From assembly GCF_021134715.1 (NCBI RefSeq), contig NC_060021.1, forward strand, positions 4,340,001 to 4,404,000: a DNA stretch of 64,000 nucleotides. The letters run 5' to 3'. Position numbers and translations under genes: made by a program. Below, piece by piece: positions 43,561-56,759 of the stretch. Position 1 is the first letter of the stretch. Each line of letters opens with the position of its first letter. The notes under the pieces were generated by a model, which was not told the origin of the DNA, searched no databases, and worked only from the letters and a program-made list of their open reading frames with translations. The stretch is from Daphnia pulex. Lineage: Eukaryota; Arthropoda; Branchiopoda; Diplostraca; Daphniidae.

Positions 43561-45580
43561 TTGGGTTTTGTTTGGCTTGGTTGGGTGTCAGTATTCTTTT
43601 TCCTGAGCGGATGGTGTGACTTGGGTTTACATGTCGGTGTCATCTCTGTCTACCATGTGTGAAATGAACAGTTTGGACGACATTCAGTAGCCGATACTGT
43701 TCATTCTGTGTGTTGCCAACCAAGCTGACAGAAACTGATCTTTGCGGAACGTTCTTATTCTGAGCTAATTACAAAATGATTTCTTTACAAACAAAATAAA
43801 AAATACGTTTTGCGTAAAAAATAAGCTTTCGTACTAGCATCTTGCAGTTCTTTCCTGTTCTTTCTTTCTTTTTTTTTCGAGAATTCCCACCAATTTTTGC
43901 CATGTTGAAAAGCGTGCCCAAGGGCGTATTGATCCTGAAAAATGATTTTGTTCTTGAAATGTACAAATGCCCTCTTCGCTTATTTGTCATCAGCGGAGCA
44001 AACGATACCTCAATAATATACTATAGTTGATCATTTTGTTCCGATAATTGTTCAATCAAGCAATCCATTCACCACGCAAACTTCGTCTGCAGCAGTTCTA
44101 TTTTCTATGAAAAGTAGATCGAACTCCAGAACAGGTTTTGGGAAATTTATCGTGCTTACTTCCGCACCGATTGGCAACAAACAAAACAAAAAACAAAACA
44201 ATCTTGAGTTGACCTATATGAAACAATGACTAGCGAGAGCGTTTAAGTAAAAATAAGAAAGACAAAAAAATCTTTGAAATGATGTCGGACAAAGGAAAAG
44301 AAGAAGAAGAAAAAATTGGCTTTCTGTCTGAAAATGAAATTTGTTGTGATTGTTCCTGTCAAATGCATTTATGGACAAAACCAATAGGTATGGTTGAACG
44401 CTTTGCTGTTTTTGTTGTATTGTTCAGCGCAAAAAGCTTCGTACTACGATGACGATTGCCCATCCTACTTCGCGCCCTGTGTTCCACTGTAAATTTGCCG
44501 TTATCTGTTGTAGGTTTCTCCCATTTGCTTCCACATGTTGATCGAACTCAATACATATTTCACACACTCACTGTATAAATCATAACATTATTTCTCACAA
44601 ATTTGCAATACAACAAAATGAATTCAACTAGTATTTCTAGTTTCAGACAGAAATGCTTCATTTCTTATGCGCATTCAAACTTTTGAAAGTGGGCGCTTAA
44701 AAATGAAAAGATAAACGATGCGATTAGATATTATAGTTGTGCGCTATCGCATTTTTAAATATTATATTGTTACAGCACGCATAGCGTAACCAGCAACAAC
44801 GATATCCCCCCGCATTCTGATGTAAAAATATTTTATCTCCACGTGGACGATTGCAATTTGCAAAAAAAGGGTTGATAAGACGATTAGACAACAAGAGAAC
44901 AAAAGGAATGCTAAATCTGGTCCGGCCTTATTTGAAAAAAAAAAAAATACTTGGAAAATATATATAGAAGAAAAATATATTGGAGAATATAATTGGAGAA
45001 AGTATATATTAATGTAGAATTCGACAAAATCTTAGATTGTTGTGCTTGTGTACATAGCCTACACCGGGAAACTTTAGAAACTTAAGTACTGCAGCAATAA
45101 AAGACGATGTTATTGAACTATATCGTCCGTGATCCAATTAGTTATCGGTTGAGTGATGTGTGTCGCCTATTTCCAATCACAAAATATGTAATAAAACATT
45201 CAAATTGGCAATTTTATTACTTGGTGGTTCTGCTGTTTAAATCGAATTTAATTTTCACTCATTTTGCCTTCCAATGGATACAGATTACAGAATGATGGAT
45301 CGTTTTTTTCAGTCAAAAATGTTGAATTACTTTTAAAAATTCCAATAAAACCAATTCTATTTATGTGTTTGGTTACCCTTTGAGATTATATAAGAGGAGT
45401 AATGAATCACGAATAAAATATTATATTACTTCATCAACTATTACGAGTTACGAGGCGCCGATCATCGATGTGGCAACAGCGTTCCAATCTTCCAATCCTC
45501 AATTTTGAGGAATCACCATCGCCATTCTTCACAATTAGCTTACCGACCAAATTGCCGCACGTTGTTTCGTGACGCTTCGT
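43561..45580. other. Intergenic sequence between SPOP and the eIF5-mimic gene
   Basis: I see only AT-rich sequence with short open frames; no gene or RNA was recognised. Confidence 0.5.
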
Positions 45581-45613
45581 ACGTCATTAATTTACCTCCA
45601 GTCGGCGTTCCAA

Positions 45614-45833
45614 GTATGTTATTTCAATTACTATTGTTTTATTAATGTTCTCTATTGCACTGTTATCTTTCAAAATGATTTCTTTCTAAATTGTGTCAAT
45701 TCAACATGACGATACGGAATGTACTTTGTGTCGTTGTTGCTTTACACTGCCGATTGATCAACTGTCGTGTTCTAAGAAAAAATTCTTAGTTTCAAGTGTA
45801 TTTTACTAAACTTTAATGTCTTTTTTCCCCTAG
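45614..45833 (+). other. 5' UTR intron of the eIF5-mimic gene
   Basis: A donor CCAA|GTATGTT at 45614 and a pyrimidine-rich acceptor TTTTTTCCCCTAG ending at 45833 bracket an intron 11 bases before the start codon. Confidence 0.55.
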
Positions 45834-45844
45834 TTGCTTGTTGT

Positions 45845-47867
45845 ATGAGTCAGAAGACAGAAAAACCCACACTCTCAGGCCAGCGAATCAAGACTCGAAA
45901 AAGGGGTAACATGAACTTGAGCTTTACTTCAAAACTTGTGTAATCATTACTGTGTTCTTATTTAGATGAAAAGGAGAAGTATGATCCTGTTGGATTTCGA
46001 GATAGTGTTCTTGCAGGATTTGCTGAAGCTGGTGATGATTTGGAGTCCATCTACAAGTACTTGGACCTTGCTGGATCCAAGTTAGATTACCGTCGCTATG
46101 GGGAGGCCCTTTTCGATATTCTTATAGCAGGAGGTTTATTGGGTAAGATTACACATAGTGTGTCCCAAATTACTTGAATGAAAGTTATTTTTTCTTTTGA
46201 ATAACAGCTCCTGGTGGAACACTGGTACAAGATGGAAAATCATGTCGAACTGAAAGTTGTCTTTTCGGTGGACCTGACTCTATGGAACATGTTAAAGGAT
46301 GGGAACAGGTTGGTTAATTACTTGATATAAAATAAATGAGTTATTAATGGATTTTATTTTACTCCAAAGGTTTTTACCAAGTTAATGCGCCGCTATAAGT
46401 ATTTAGAAAAACTTTTGGAAGAGGAAATGAAGAAAGTCTTAGTGTACATAAAAGGATTTAATGATTCAGAGCGTGTTAAACTCGCCAGAATGACAGCTCT
46501 TTGGATCTCGAATGGCTCAGTCCCTCCAGCTGTTCTTAATTCCCTTATAAATGTAAGTTTTAACACAATTTAACCATCGAATGTGATTCTTTTACAATAT
46601 TTGTACTTCTCGTTACACGCCAATGGTGCAGTTAGTCCAATATTTACATTGTTAGTTGTCTAAAAAGCTTTATCTGTAGATTAATATTGTGTCTGTCCTT
46701 GAAACGTCAAACATGTTTTTTACATCATGACTTGTGTGACTGTACTAATTTTTTTTTTTTTCAACCATGAATGTAGGAACATCTGGTCAAGGATGGATTG
46801 GCCCTTGACTTTTTACTAATCGTTTTTGTTACTTGGAAGCAAGAGAAAGGAGCTAGCAGTCTTACTACCGCGTTGAGGAAAGCTGGCATCGATTCTAGGT
46901 GAGCCTTATAAATTAGTATAATTTATTTACAGAAAATACATTATACTTTCTCCAGCTTACCGGAATTTTTCCCACCAAACAAACGAACGGAAGAGAATTT
47001 CAAACTTGTTTTTGAAGAAAATGGTCTCATGGAAGTTCTTCGCTTTCAAAAAGCTCAGGTGAATTGATCTTTCTTTCTTTTTTTTTTTTTTTCAAATCAT
47101 TGTCAATTATAAATTCAATATCTAAATCCTACTGCTATATTTCAGGCCAATCAAGGAAACAAGAAGGATTTGCAAAACCAATTGGAAGAAGATATTAGTG
47201 AAAATAAGCCGGTGAAGGACATAATTGCTTCAGTCAAGGATGCGGTCGTCAAATTTCATTTGCAGGAGCATGAAGTTATCACTTCGGTAATACAAACTTC
47301 TTTCGTAATGTGCTGTGAGTCTATTAGGTTTAACCTTTCACTTTTACCCATCTAGTTGTGGAATACCGTTATGGGAGCAGTTGAATGGAACAAAAAAGAA
47401 GAGTTGGTTGCTGAACAAGCGTTAAAGCATTTACGTCAGTATGCTCCACTCTTTTCCTCATTTACGCAAACAAGCCGCTCTGAGCTTGCTCTACTAGTAC
47501 GCGTCCAGGAATTTTGCTACGAAAACATGAATTTCATGAAAGTCTTCCAAAAAATTGTTCTCCTTTTTTACAAAAGTAAAATATATATTTTCTTTTTCAT
47601 CCTTCCGTTGCGGTAAAAATTAACTTTCAATATTTTACCTCCAGCCGATGTATTGTCTGAAGACACCATCATTAAGTGGTACAAAGAGGCACATTCAGTG
47701 AAGGGCAAATCTGTCTTCTTGGAGCAAATGAGTAAATTCATTGAGTGGCTTCAAAACGCCGAAGAAGGTAATTTAGTTTAAAATTGAAAATTCGCTATTG
47801 AAATTTTTGTGAAAATGTTTTTATTTTTGTCAATTTTTTAGAATCTGAATCTGCTGGAGATGACTGA
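45845..47867 (+). CDS. BZW: eIF5-mimic protein (BZW/5MP, Drosophila krasavietz type), 418 aa
   Basis: 5MP binds eIF2 and eIF3 through its W2 domain and competes with eIF5, tightening start-codon choice and affecting ATF4-type translational control. Exons: 45845-45905, 45966-46142, 46208-46308, 46370-46552, 46777-46898, 46956-47058, 47146-47286, 47356-47575, 47645-47767 and 47842-47867, all in phase. The N-terminus [20 protein letters not shown] and the block [20 protein letters not shown] are family signatures. The HEAT-like middle has [15 protein letters not shown]. The C-terminal W2 (eIF5C) domain, about residues 250-410, contains [20 protein letters not shown] and the acidic-aromatic end [20 protein letters not shown] ... 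[10 protein letters not shown]. Length matches the usual ~419 residues. The last exon encodes only a short acidic tail (ESESAGDD). Confidence 0.96.
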
Positions 47868-48338
47868 GTAAACAATATTGAAGCGTTAGCTGCATTGCTG
47901 TTTTCTAGGATGAATTGCTCTTGGCACACTCACTTCACATTTCCTTCTTTTAATCAATCTCTTGGGAGTTTTTTTTTTCCTTTTCTTTGGACGTTCCGTT
48001 CTTTACCTTGTTTGATCAAGTAAAGGAATCTATGAAATTATTAGCTTCACAAAGGAAAAACATCTAGTAATTTTTTTTTAATTTTTTATTATTATAATTT
48101 GCATTCCCTTAACCTTATCACATTTGTTGGGAATTCGCTGACGTCTTCTGTACGCACGATCCCATCTTTAAATGCTTTACTTATCAGTTTGGGTGTGTGG
48201 GATACTCTTTGAGACAATACAACAAGTTTCACGATAAAATTGTTTTTAATGTTTATTTTTCCTTCTTTAGAGCAACACATTTTAAGCATAAAGAGGCGAC
48301 ATTGTTCTATGGATCAATATGAAGTTTTTTTAGTCCAG

Positions 48339-48410
48339 TTAAGCAGGCCGGGACGAGTGCAATTCGACAAACATTGAAACGAAGTTGCCCAAGTCAAAGC
48401 CTTCATAAGG
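48339..48410 (-). ncRNA. mir-92: miR-92 family microRNA hairpin (copy 1)
   Basis: The 3' arm on the minus strand, 48364-48343, reads AATTGCACTCGTCCCGGCCT plus two bases, which fits the miR-92 family (seed AUUGCAC, tail GUCCCGGCCU). The 5' arm, AGGCTTTGACTTGGGCAACT (about 48402-48383), pairs with it across a ~20-nt loop. The predicted mature 3p strand begins with A, as in the miR-92b type of arthropods. Confidence 0.9.
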
Positions 48411-48516
48411 TTGACTATCAAGGTGAATTGGTTAGCGGAATTTTAGGTAAGCACATTTAATTTATAATTAGATGACATTAGAACATGTGTTACATATCGT
48501 CGAATGTGAATACAAA

Positions 48517-48597
48517 AGACAGGCCGGGACGAGTGCAATATTTCTGCCATATTTCGAGGCATAGATGAAAAATTGCCACCAGTCAAAGCCTGCCCTT
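48517..48597 (-). ncRNA. mir-92: miR-92 family microRNA hairpin (copy 2)
   Basis: The 3' arm, 48540-48519 on the minus strand, reads TATTGCACTCGTCCCGGCCT plus two bases, again miR-92 family. The 5' arm AGGCTTTGACTGGTGGCAAT (about 48590-48571) pairs with it. It lies ~155 nt upstream of copy 1 on the same strand, so both are probably cut from one primary transcript, with this copy first. Confidence 0.9.
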
Positions 48598-51500
48598 CGT
48601 ACCAAATAACATGCAGTCTTTGAATTTCAATCAATTGTAGATTTAAGTTGTACAACAAGCGACACCGGATACTAGATACCCTATCCTGATGGAAAACGAA
48701 TGGTTGATCCCTTTTTTTCAGAAGGTGGATTAGTGATGGAAGAGACCCAGTAATTCTCACGTGAAACTCTCCAAAAGTTTAAATTTGTTTGTGGAAGAAC
48801 TAAGTTGAAAAGGAAATAATAGATCGGCTGTGTATGGCTACGGAAATCCATTGACGACTGTGAACACTTATCCGTCCCCATGGAAAAGAAAAGATGTAGT
48901 GGCCCAGTATTCTTCCGAGTGCTTTTCAGGACAAGGAGGTTCAGGAGGATGTTGGTGGATTTGAATGAGTGGTACACAATGCAGCCTCTTTTCAACGGCG
49001 ATCCCAAACTTCGGCAAGGAAATAACAAAACCCTCGGAGGAAAAAAAATATAATAATAAAGGGAGGAGGGGAACTAGTGCGCTTCCAATCCATGTTCCGC
49101 ATGAATAGATTTCCGTTACAAACTTCTTATATTCCAGTCGGTCCCATACTCATAGACCATGCTTGGCTTCATCTAATTTTGTCCCAGCCTCACTATACAT
49201 TCATCGTCTTTCGATCTATACCCTCTATTCCCTTCCCTCCCGTTTTTGTGTGTGTGTGTTAGTCTCTTTTACCGGTCTCCCCCTGTCTTGTTATTCTTTT
49301 GTTATTGTCAATGCAAGATGCTTCCATTGCCCCCCCCCCCCTTTTATTTCTTGAATGCAACCCAAACCCATTTTAGATTCTATGCTACAATTTCTTTTGT
49401 CGGGTCGAATCTCAATTCAATTGGACCAAATTTAAATAACTCAGATAATAAACGACAAAATTTAATAACATTGTGTAACTTAGCCAAATCAAAGTAAAAA
49501 GACAAGACATTTAAAAAAGAAGGAGATAAATTGAAATACCTTCCGTGGAAATCAGCGTAGAGTTCCAGTACGACAATACAGAAAAATAAAACAATGCATT
49601 TTTCTGTCATCGTTGAAAACAGAAATAAATTTCACTAGAGAGCGCACCACGTGGTAGAAAACGTCCGATTTGAAATAGAGTCTGAGCGGAGCAACTTGTA
49701 GTGTTCCTCCTCGTCATCGGCAAACCTTCAACTACGACCTTTTCTGGAAACTGCTGCGAGTAAATACTTTTGGAGATGGACGAGCCACTTTTCATCTGGC
49801 TTGACGCCGATTTGAGAGAGTACTATCCGTCAGCTGCAGCAACTGACGTGTTTATACCTACCGGTTTGTCCCCGCACCGCTTGCAGCTGTTCCTCCTTTG
49901 CACCTAAGGCTATGATTTACTTCTTCATGAACAATGGGGAAAACTATCTCCACGGAAATCCAGTAACATTATCTTTCTAATAATAATTAGTGGGCTTTTA
50001 TCCGGAAGCCGGAAGGGTATTTGTTGAATTTAAATGATGGACAGGATTCTGGATTACCTATCTGAGTATCCATCTATACCAAGCAGAATCACTTTTATCA
50101 ATTTTAAAAATCGCTTGAAATTTGTCTAGAATCGTCGTTCTCATTTAACGGTTGAATACGTTTCAAAAATTTAAATGCAAATTTAAATTGGTTTCGACGG
50201 AGAGCAAATAAAATCATAGTTAGTTGTTATTTTGAAATAGAATTGAATTTAGTGTTATAGTGTCCCTGAGAAAGAAGTTGAAGAAGGAGGAAGACAAGGT
50301 AACGCTTTCAACCTTTCCAACGTTTCCTAGGCCAGGTGTCCTGCCTTGGACAAAAAAGCGGCTGCCGCAGATGGTCTACGTAGACTTTCATTGTCGGAGC
50401 ACGCGAGCACCTGGTCACTCGGCCAGCAGCAGCGGCAGCAGCAGCTAAGAAGCGACGACGAGAAATCTCAAATGATTCGTTACTTGCTGCCCTTCTACAG
50501 CCGTCACGTCTCAACCACGTAAGTAAGGGATGATTGTCACACATATTTCGGTTGGTTGACAAACTTTTCGTTGCTTCGTATAAACCCCAGAGCGCATTAT
50601 AAATCTGTGATATCCCTATGGTGAGCACTCTGTAGGAAAAGGCCGAGATGAGACAACGCTAATCTTATATCGCTTTCCATATTTTTTTACTTTTACATAA
50701 CGTTCACGAAGAGAGGAACAAAAACTTTATGGCAGCTGCTAACCCTTTTGTAAGACGGAACCGTCCGTAGGAATACATATAATCTTGGAATTAAATGCGT
50801 GACTACTATTTAAATGAAGATTATTTCAGAATTTAAGTTTTACTAGACTTGTAATTCGCTTAAATTGTATTCGAATTTTTGTTTGTTTCTGAAAAGATCA
50901 AAATTCCGCTTTGAATATCATCCGTCAGTTTATTTAAAGGGTCTCAATGTACTTAAAAGGAAGCATTGAAGTAGCGCATGTGCGAAAGCACGTTATTATT
51001 TACATTTCGGAAGCGCAAACATATTTTCTTAATCCTTTTTTCCTTGGCTGAACAATACATTCAAGGGAATTTCCTTTGATTCGCATCAGCTAAGCTGACA
51101 GAGAGGACCTGGACTGAGAAATCCAAGTGGTTTTATTTCCTTTTGCATTGTCCCCCCCCCCCATGCTGTACTGGAGAAAAACAAAAACATTTCTTTTTTT
51201 CAGTTGCAATTTTATTGATAGAGGCCTTCCAAATTTTCGGGGTTCAAAAACAGAATGTAGTACCTTCAGACCCCTAGTCTCCAGTCTCCTTCGCTCTATT
51301 GGCAAATAGTATTTGAAAGGACGACCTTCCGCGTTTTCCTTTTGTCTCTTTTGTTCGCATTTCTTAGGCACTGGAATTCTTATGATTCTGCACAGGCTTT
51401 CAGCGGAGAAATCTACTCATCCGGTAATACATATAAATGCGGTCGAAAGTACACAAATGCACACCTATTCCGTATAAGGTCTAGACGATTCCTATTTCTT

Positions 51501-53161
51501 TTGGAGGAATTCTGAATCTTAGACTTCGAAGCGACCTCATACCAAGTAGTTTAACATTTTCGCTTTACATAGTGGTATCATCTCAACTTGAAGAAAAGAG
51601 CATTGAAAGCATTGAAAATAATTAACTTATTTTATTTATGGTTTTCCAATTATTCGTGCTAAAAATATAACTTAATAAAGATTTCACTAAATACCCTATG
51701 CATAATACTACAGGTGATATTTAGTTAACGTCGTTACCTAGCATTACATAGTGGAAAACTTTTACTGAATATACCTTCGTGTTTTAGGGTAAGTCATATC
51801 AACATTTCTTATTTAAAAATAGGCACAATATTCGAAGTTCACACCCCATGAACGTTCATTTTAACCACCCTCTCATCCCCGCCTCCCGATGTAATTTCAC
51901 TCTGCATCCTCCCTCAAAACACAAAACATATACAATACGCATTGCACGTTACTCCCATCATTGCTGCGTCTAAACTTTCCCGCTGTTTCGAAGCAAATTT
52001 ACTCTTTGTAAACGATATAGGATCACCATTTGGTATTGGACTTTAGGCAATCATACAATACGTGAGAACAAATAGAATTTAAAAGGTTGATGGTAAAAAC
52101 ATTTAAATTCTAATTTTTTTTTCTTATCAAAATTTTCTTTAGTTAAATCAAGTTTGTAGTTTCAAAATTAAATCATTACTTCAATTGTACAGGTAATGTG
52201 AAGTAAATCAAACATGAATCGCTGTAGCAGAAGCACGAATAAATGATTGGAAAACCGGAATTGTCGGAAGTCAAACGGGAGATCAATTTAATTCTTTGCA
52301 ATTTCGTTTCTTAATTAAGTTTTACTCGATTGATGGTTCTTGATTTCAGATATATGATATTTTTTAGAATATAAGCATCAGCAACATAAATAACAACATG
52401 ATTTAAGTGTGTTTGAAAATTGATTCTTTTTTTCTTCTATTCTTTTTTATTCTTGTTTTGGACATTTCTATAGAATTGTTCTGCACAACCTAAACTAACA
52501 AGTAAATGCTTACAAAAGTAAAACACATGTCTTAGTCTAGTTCCTTGTCAAAAGCCTGAGAATTCTGACGTTTAAAAAAATTAACCATTTTCAAAAAATA
52601 TGGAAAAATGACGTGTCTATTTCCTATTTGGTCTCTACCGCCCTCTTGTGTCCCGGTCGGATTCTTTTTCATTCGGTGAAAAGTGGAAAACAAAATCAGT
52701 GAACAAATGAACACACATACAACTCTGCATATAATAACTGAAACACGGAAACTTAAATTCTAAATAATATTAACAAATTACTTATTTTACTGATGATTAC
52801 TGATTACTGAACGTATTTTTCAAACTTTAAAAATTTTTAATACAACAAATCGGCAACTGAGAAAGAAGCGGGAAAGCAAGCAGGACGCGTTGACGAAGGA
52901 TCACGTCTTACGCAAATGCTATAGAATACTTTATTGTCAAATTTTGTGTTGTTTAATAACATCCCAAGGTAACCTTTATACAAATCTATCGTACCTCTAT
53001 CATCATTATTTCAATGTGACAATACTTGACCAATATTGCTGTCACAATAGTTTAAAACAGTTATTGAAAAGTAAATCTTGGAAAATGTTTTATGGATACA
53101 TGATGGTGTATTGCACATTGCATTTGACACTATGTTTTGTTATGGTTGTTTCAGGTACAAC

Positions 53162-54499
53162 ATGGACCACATAACTCAATTAAATGCTGAAGCAACAACT
53201 CCAACTACCATTAGACGAACAAGAGGAGCGCTAGCAGACTTGTCTCGTCAATTGATTGCAGTTTCTTTGCTTACCACCCCCAATAACCAGATGCCAAGTT
53301 CAATGGATACTCCTACCTCATCTCCTGAAGAAATGGTTATAAAACTTAGAGGCCAAAAAAACCCTGTCACTTGGAGCCCATTGTCACTTAACGAAGTTAG
53401 AAAACTTTCCCACTATGAAGTAACACCAACTAAAGGTAACAAACTAAAATTACAATTTGTATTTGAATAAAGCTGTATTGTGTAAAAATTACAGATGCAA
53501 CACCTACACGTGTTATGCTTGGATTAAGATGTAGTCCCAGGAAAAGACTCCAATTGAATGAAACTGGAGAGACCATATCTATGTCTCCACCTGAAAAAAT
53601 GAGAAAGGTAGTATTTTAGTCAGTTCATTTTCCTGATTGCTAAGCAGTTGATTTAATTCACTGATTTTGTAATATAATATTGAAAAAAAATATGTTTATT
53701 TTTAGCTTTCATCATCATCAAACAGAAAACCAATAAAGTTAGAAGACGATCCTGTGCCATTAGATCTTGTTCTTAATGGATTGTCTCGTTCTCAGCTCAT
53801 TAGCGTTATTCAGAATCTGGCAACAATAAACGAAGAAGTCAAACAAGTAAGTAATTTTTGTTTCTTATAAATTTCCTGTCAATCACAAAGAACAACTAAT
53901 TTAATCTTAATTGCAGAAACTAGAGTCTTTACTCCCAGAACCAGACCTGCAACCCATGTTGGATGAACTATCATATTTAAAGAAAAATATTTTTAAATCT
54001 TTACCGAATTGTCGATTGTCGTCCAAAACGGATTCCGCCGCTTACAACAAAACATCAGTTCATCTTTCGGCTTTTAAGGTGATAGCGTGCGTTTAAGAAA
54101 ACAAAAACAGATAATTAATTTAAATATGATTTTAGAAACGTCTCTTGGATTACTGTAAGCAGCTAGTAGAAAGTAGACAATGGAAAAGTGTTGTTGAGTT
54201 TACGTTGAATGCTTGGAATCTTGTAAAAGCTACTCCTATATGGGATAACGCACAACATAATTCTGTAAGAAAACAATGTTTCAAATCTCTTAGTACCAAT
54301 TGCTTGAAAGCTCTGAAGAGCGCTGATGGAGAATTAGAATGGAGGCATGAAATAAAAAAACGGTAAGATTAAATATAAAAATCTAATAATTTATTATTTA
54401 GTTCGTCGTTACTTTTATTTTTACAGACTCGAGCGTTTACGAGGTGATAGCGACGATCTCGACATGTGCATTGCCTATCTTGATATAGCTGATGAATAA
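53162..54499 (+). CDS. Cut8/Sts1-like nuclear proteasome tethering protein, 329 aa
   Basis: Cut8 in fission yeast and Sts1 in budding yeast anchor the 26S proteasome in the nucleus; a Drosophila homologue is known. Exons: 53162-53435, 53495-53607, 53706-53846, 53917-54078, 54136-54362 and 54427-54499, in phase. The N-terminal ~150 residues are polar with Ser/Thr-Pro sites (SPLSLNEV, CSPRKRLQL, SMSPPEKMRK) and no clear fold. The conserved core follows: LNGLSRSQLISVIQNLATIN, then LLPEPDLQPMLDELSYLKKN, then LDYCKQLVESRQWKSVVEFT and NAWNLVKATPIWDNAQHN, with RKQCFKSLSTNCLKAL near the end. The PEPDL and W-D/N-x-x-x-N blocks are what I recognise as Cut8. The start was chosen because an acceptor (GTTTCAG, ending 53154) lies just upstream. 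It is convergent with POLR1E, 139 bases apart. Confidence 0.85.
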
Positions 54500-54638
54500 C
54501 CTGAATTCGTAATACGTAACTAAGAAACTAACACTGCCTCTATCGCTGATTTTTAGCAGAGAAATGACTAGTAAATACAATTTTTTTTAACGGGAAGAGT
54601 GTATTTTCAGTGATATTTTTAACTCAGTCCTTTTGTGG

Positions 54639-56348
54639 TTATCTTCTTTCTTTTCTTTTCATCTGACCCCTCTTCTGAGGAGGTAAAGTCAGAGGAATTT
54701 TGAGAACAATCTTGGAGGCTCCGTTAGATTTATCCTTATCTGTTCGAGCGCCAACCACCCGAATCAAGTTTTCAAGGCTACACAAAAGTTTTTTAAATTA
54801 GTTTGGTAGCTAAATAAATAAACAGATCAGGATAACTTACGACTGCATATCGAGTTTCAAACTAGAACTGAAGCTTTCAGCATCAACGCTGCAACTACCT
54901 ACAGCAAGCGCGAGTGCTAAAAATAATTACATAACAATACAAAAATGAACGGTTATTGTAAATTTACTAAAAACTAAAATTGCATGATCAACCACATACC
55001 TATTGCATGGCAAATGATTTTATCTCTACTCATCTTGGATAAGGTCCTAAGAACAACACACACCATAAATTGAAAAGCAAACAGCAAATAGTAATAATAA
55101 CATACCAGCCTTCTACAAATTTGTCCTTAATACTTTTTCTCACACTGTCCGGGATTGATGTTGGTAGACTTTGATCTAAAAGATCACGGGTAATTGATTT
55201 CTTCTTAATTGCAGAACATTTTATGAGACACTCAGTGTATAGAAGTGCTTTCAAACATCGCAATTTTTCTTCTTTGTTGAGGTGACTTGACTTCATTAAG
55301 CGGCTGAACTCTTTAGTGAAATAAACAGAAAACTCCTTGAATTTTTCCTGTGTATCAGGATCAGACTCATCAGCCATCAGCTTTAGTGTGATTCCTTCCA
55401 AAGCTGTCATGTCATTTTCAGAAACAATGTTTTCAATCTGATACACTTGACTAGGCTGTATAGAATTAATAGAATCCACATTTTAAATAGAGGAAATGTT
55501 GGGAAAATTAATGATCCAAGCTTACCAATTTTGTATCTGTATTTCTTGGTGGTAACATTGTTTCATAAGAATCTGAACTTTTGGGAACAACCAATTCACT
55601 ATCTTGTATAGCTGTACCAATAGCAGCATTTTCTAGATTTGCTTTCACATTTTCAGCTTTCACTGTAAGACGTTCAGCTTGATCATACTAAAAATAACAT
55701 AAATAACACTTGAATAAAATTTTTAAATATTCAAAAAGAGAAATATCATACCATTCTTTGACCTTTAAGCATACCAAACCTATGGACAAATTGTTTTTCC
55801 ATATTGGAACTCCCATCATCAATCAAAACAGGGTTAGTAGTGGGGGGATATTGTACAACTGGAGATAATGAAACTTTTGAAATCTCCACTAGCTTAACCT
55901 GTGTTATAAGTAAAACATATTAATTTCTTTAATTGAAGTTGTGATTACATCATCAATACCTTGCTTGTCACTCTATTTCTTAATGCAATGTACAACATTG
56001 GACTTTCTTTCTGGTTTTGTCCTTTGGTGCCACCCATGTATCGCTGATTGTCAACTTGACAAATGGCAACATATTCATTTTTGAATTCACTGTCTGAATA
56101 AATCCCTGATTTTATATTCTTAAGACCCTCAGGTTTCAAAGGAGACTGGCAGTGTGAGAACTGAACTATATAAAAAAAGGAAATTAATTATCGTTTTTCT
56201 TTTTAAATTTAACGGATAGATGAGGGAAGTTGAAAGTTCATTGAGATTAAAATACAAATATCTTATCCGACTTTTACTAACTTTGCAAAGGCTCCAACTT
56301 CTTTCCTCGGTCAGCTACTCTAATTTCATCAATAACAACAGAAGACAT
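54639..56348 (-). CDS. POLR1E: RNA polymerase I subunit POLR1E (PAF53/A49), 397 aa
   Basis: POLR1E with POLR1G forms a TFIIE/TFIIF-like module of Pol I that aids rRNA initiation and elongation in the nucleolus. Minus-strand exons: 56348-56282, 56165-55960, 55898-55752, 55687-55526, 55455-55106, 55046-55000, 54916-54841 and 54777-54639, all in phase. The N-terminal dimerisation part has QFSHCQSPLKPEGLK, then YVAICQVDNQRYMGG and MLYIALRNRVTSKVKLVEI. A linker contains FGMLKGQRMYDQAERLTVKA. The C-terminal tandem winged-helix region carries LPPRNTDTKLPSQVYQIENI, LRCLKALLYTECLIK, VRKSIKDKFVEGWTLSKMSR and ICHAIALALAVGSCSVD. It ends basic (LPPQKRGQMKRKERR), as human PAF53 does. Very small exons (47 and 76 nt) were placed by phase and family fit. 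Confidence 0.93.
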
Positions 56349-56759
56349 TTCGATCCAATGAATTGACAGTCAATTTTGCAATATGGGAATATGGATGAAC
56401 GAAACAAGGCACAGAAACGCGATGTGACATGTGACTCATGTGAGTCGAAAAATCGTCTGCTCCTACTACCATGTTGAATGTTGAGCTAAAGCCTAAATGT
56501 CAGATCAACACAAACTTTGACCAAGTTTAAAAATACATTTTACCAAACAACTGAATCATTGACTAGCTTCCTAAGTAAATTTAAAAAAAAATTGGAATTG
56601 AAACGTAAACAGTAATCAAATGAAATACTCGTGAATATTTTTTTAAAAGGCAACTGTCGATTGGATTGAGCCGCCAATAACGAGAGGTACTGAGGTAGTG
56701 TCTGGTAGTGTTTATTCAACCATAATAGACAGACTAGACACGCAAGTGTAAAGCATATC

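Larger units (their letters stand above)
47868..53154. other. Intergenic region containing the miR-92 pair
   Basis: Apart from the 3' UTR of the eIF5-mimic gene and the two hairpins, I see no coding sequence. A CAG/CAGCGG triplet run lies at 50424-50447. A C run lies near 49329-49340. The primary miR-92 transcript probably begins to the right of 48.6 kb on the minus strand, but its promoter cannot be placed. Confidence 0.45.

Noticed and set aside
50308-50628. 106-codon minus-strand ORF with an Ala run
   Set aside because: The Ala run comes from a CAG/CAGCGG repeat; no domain or splice support.
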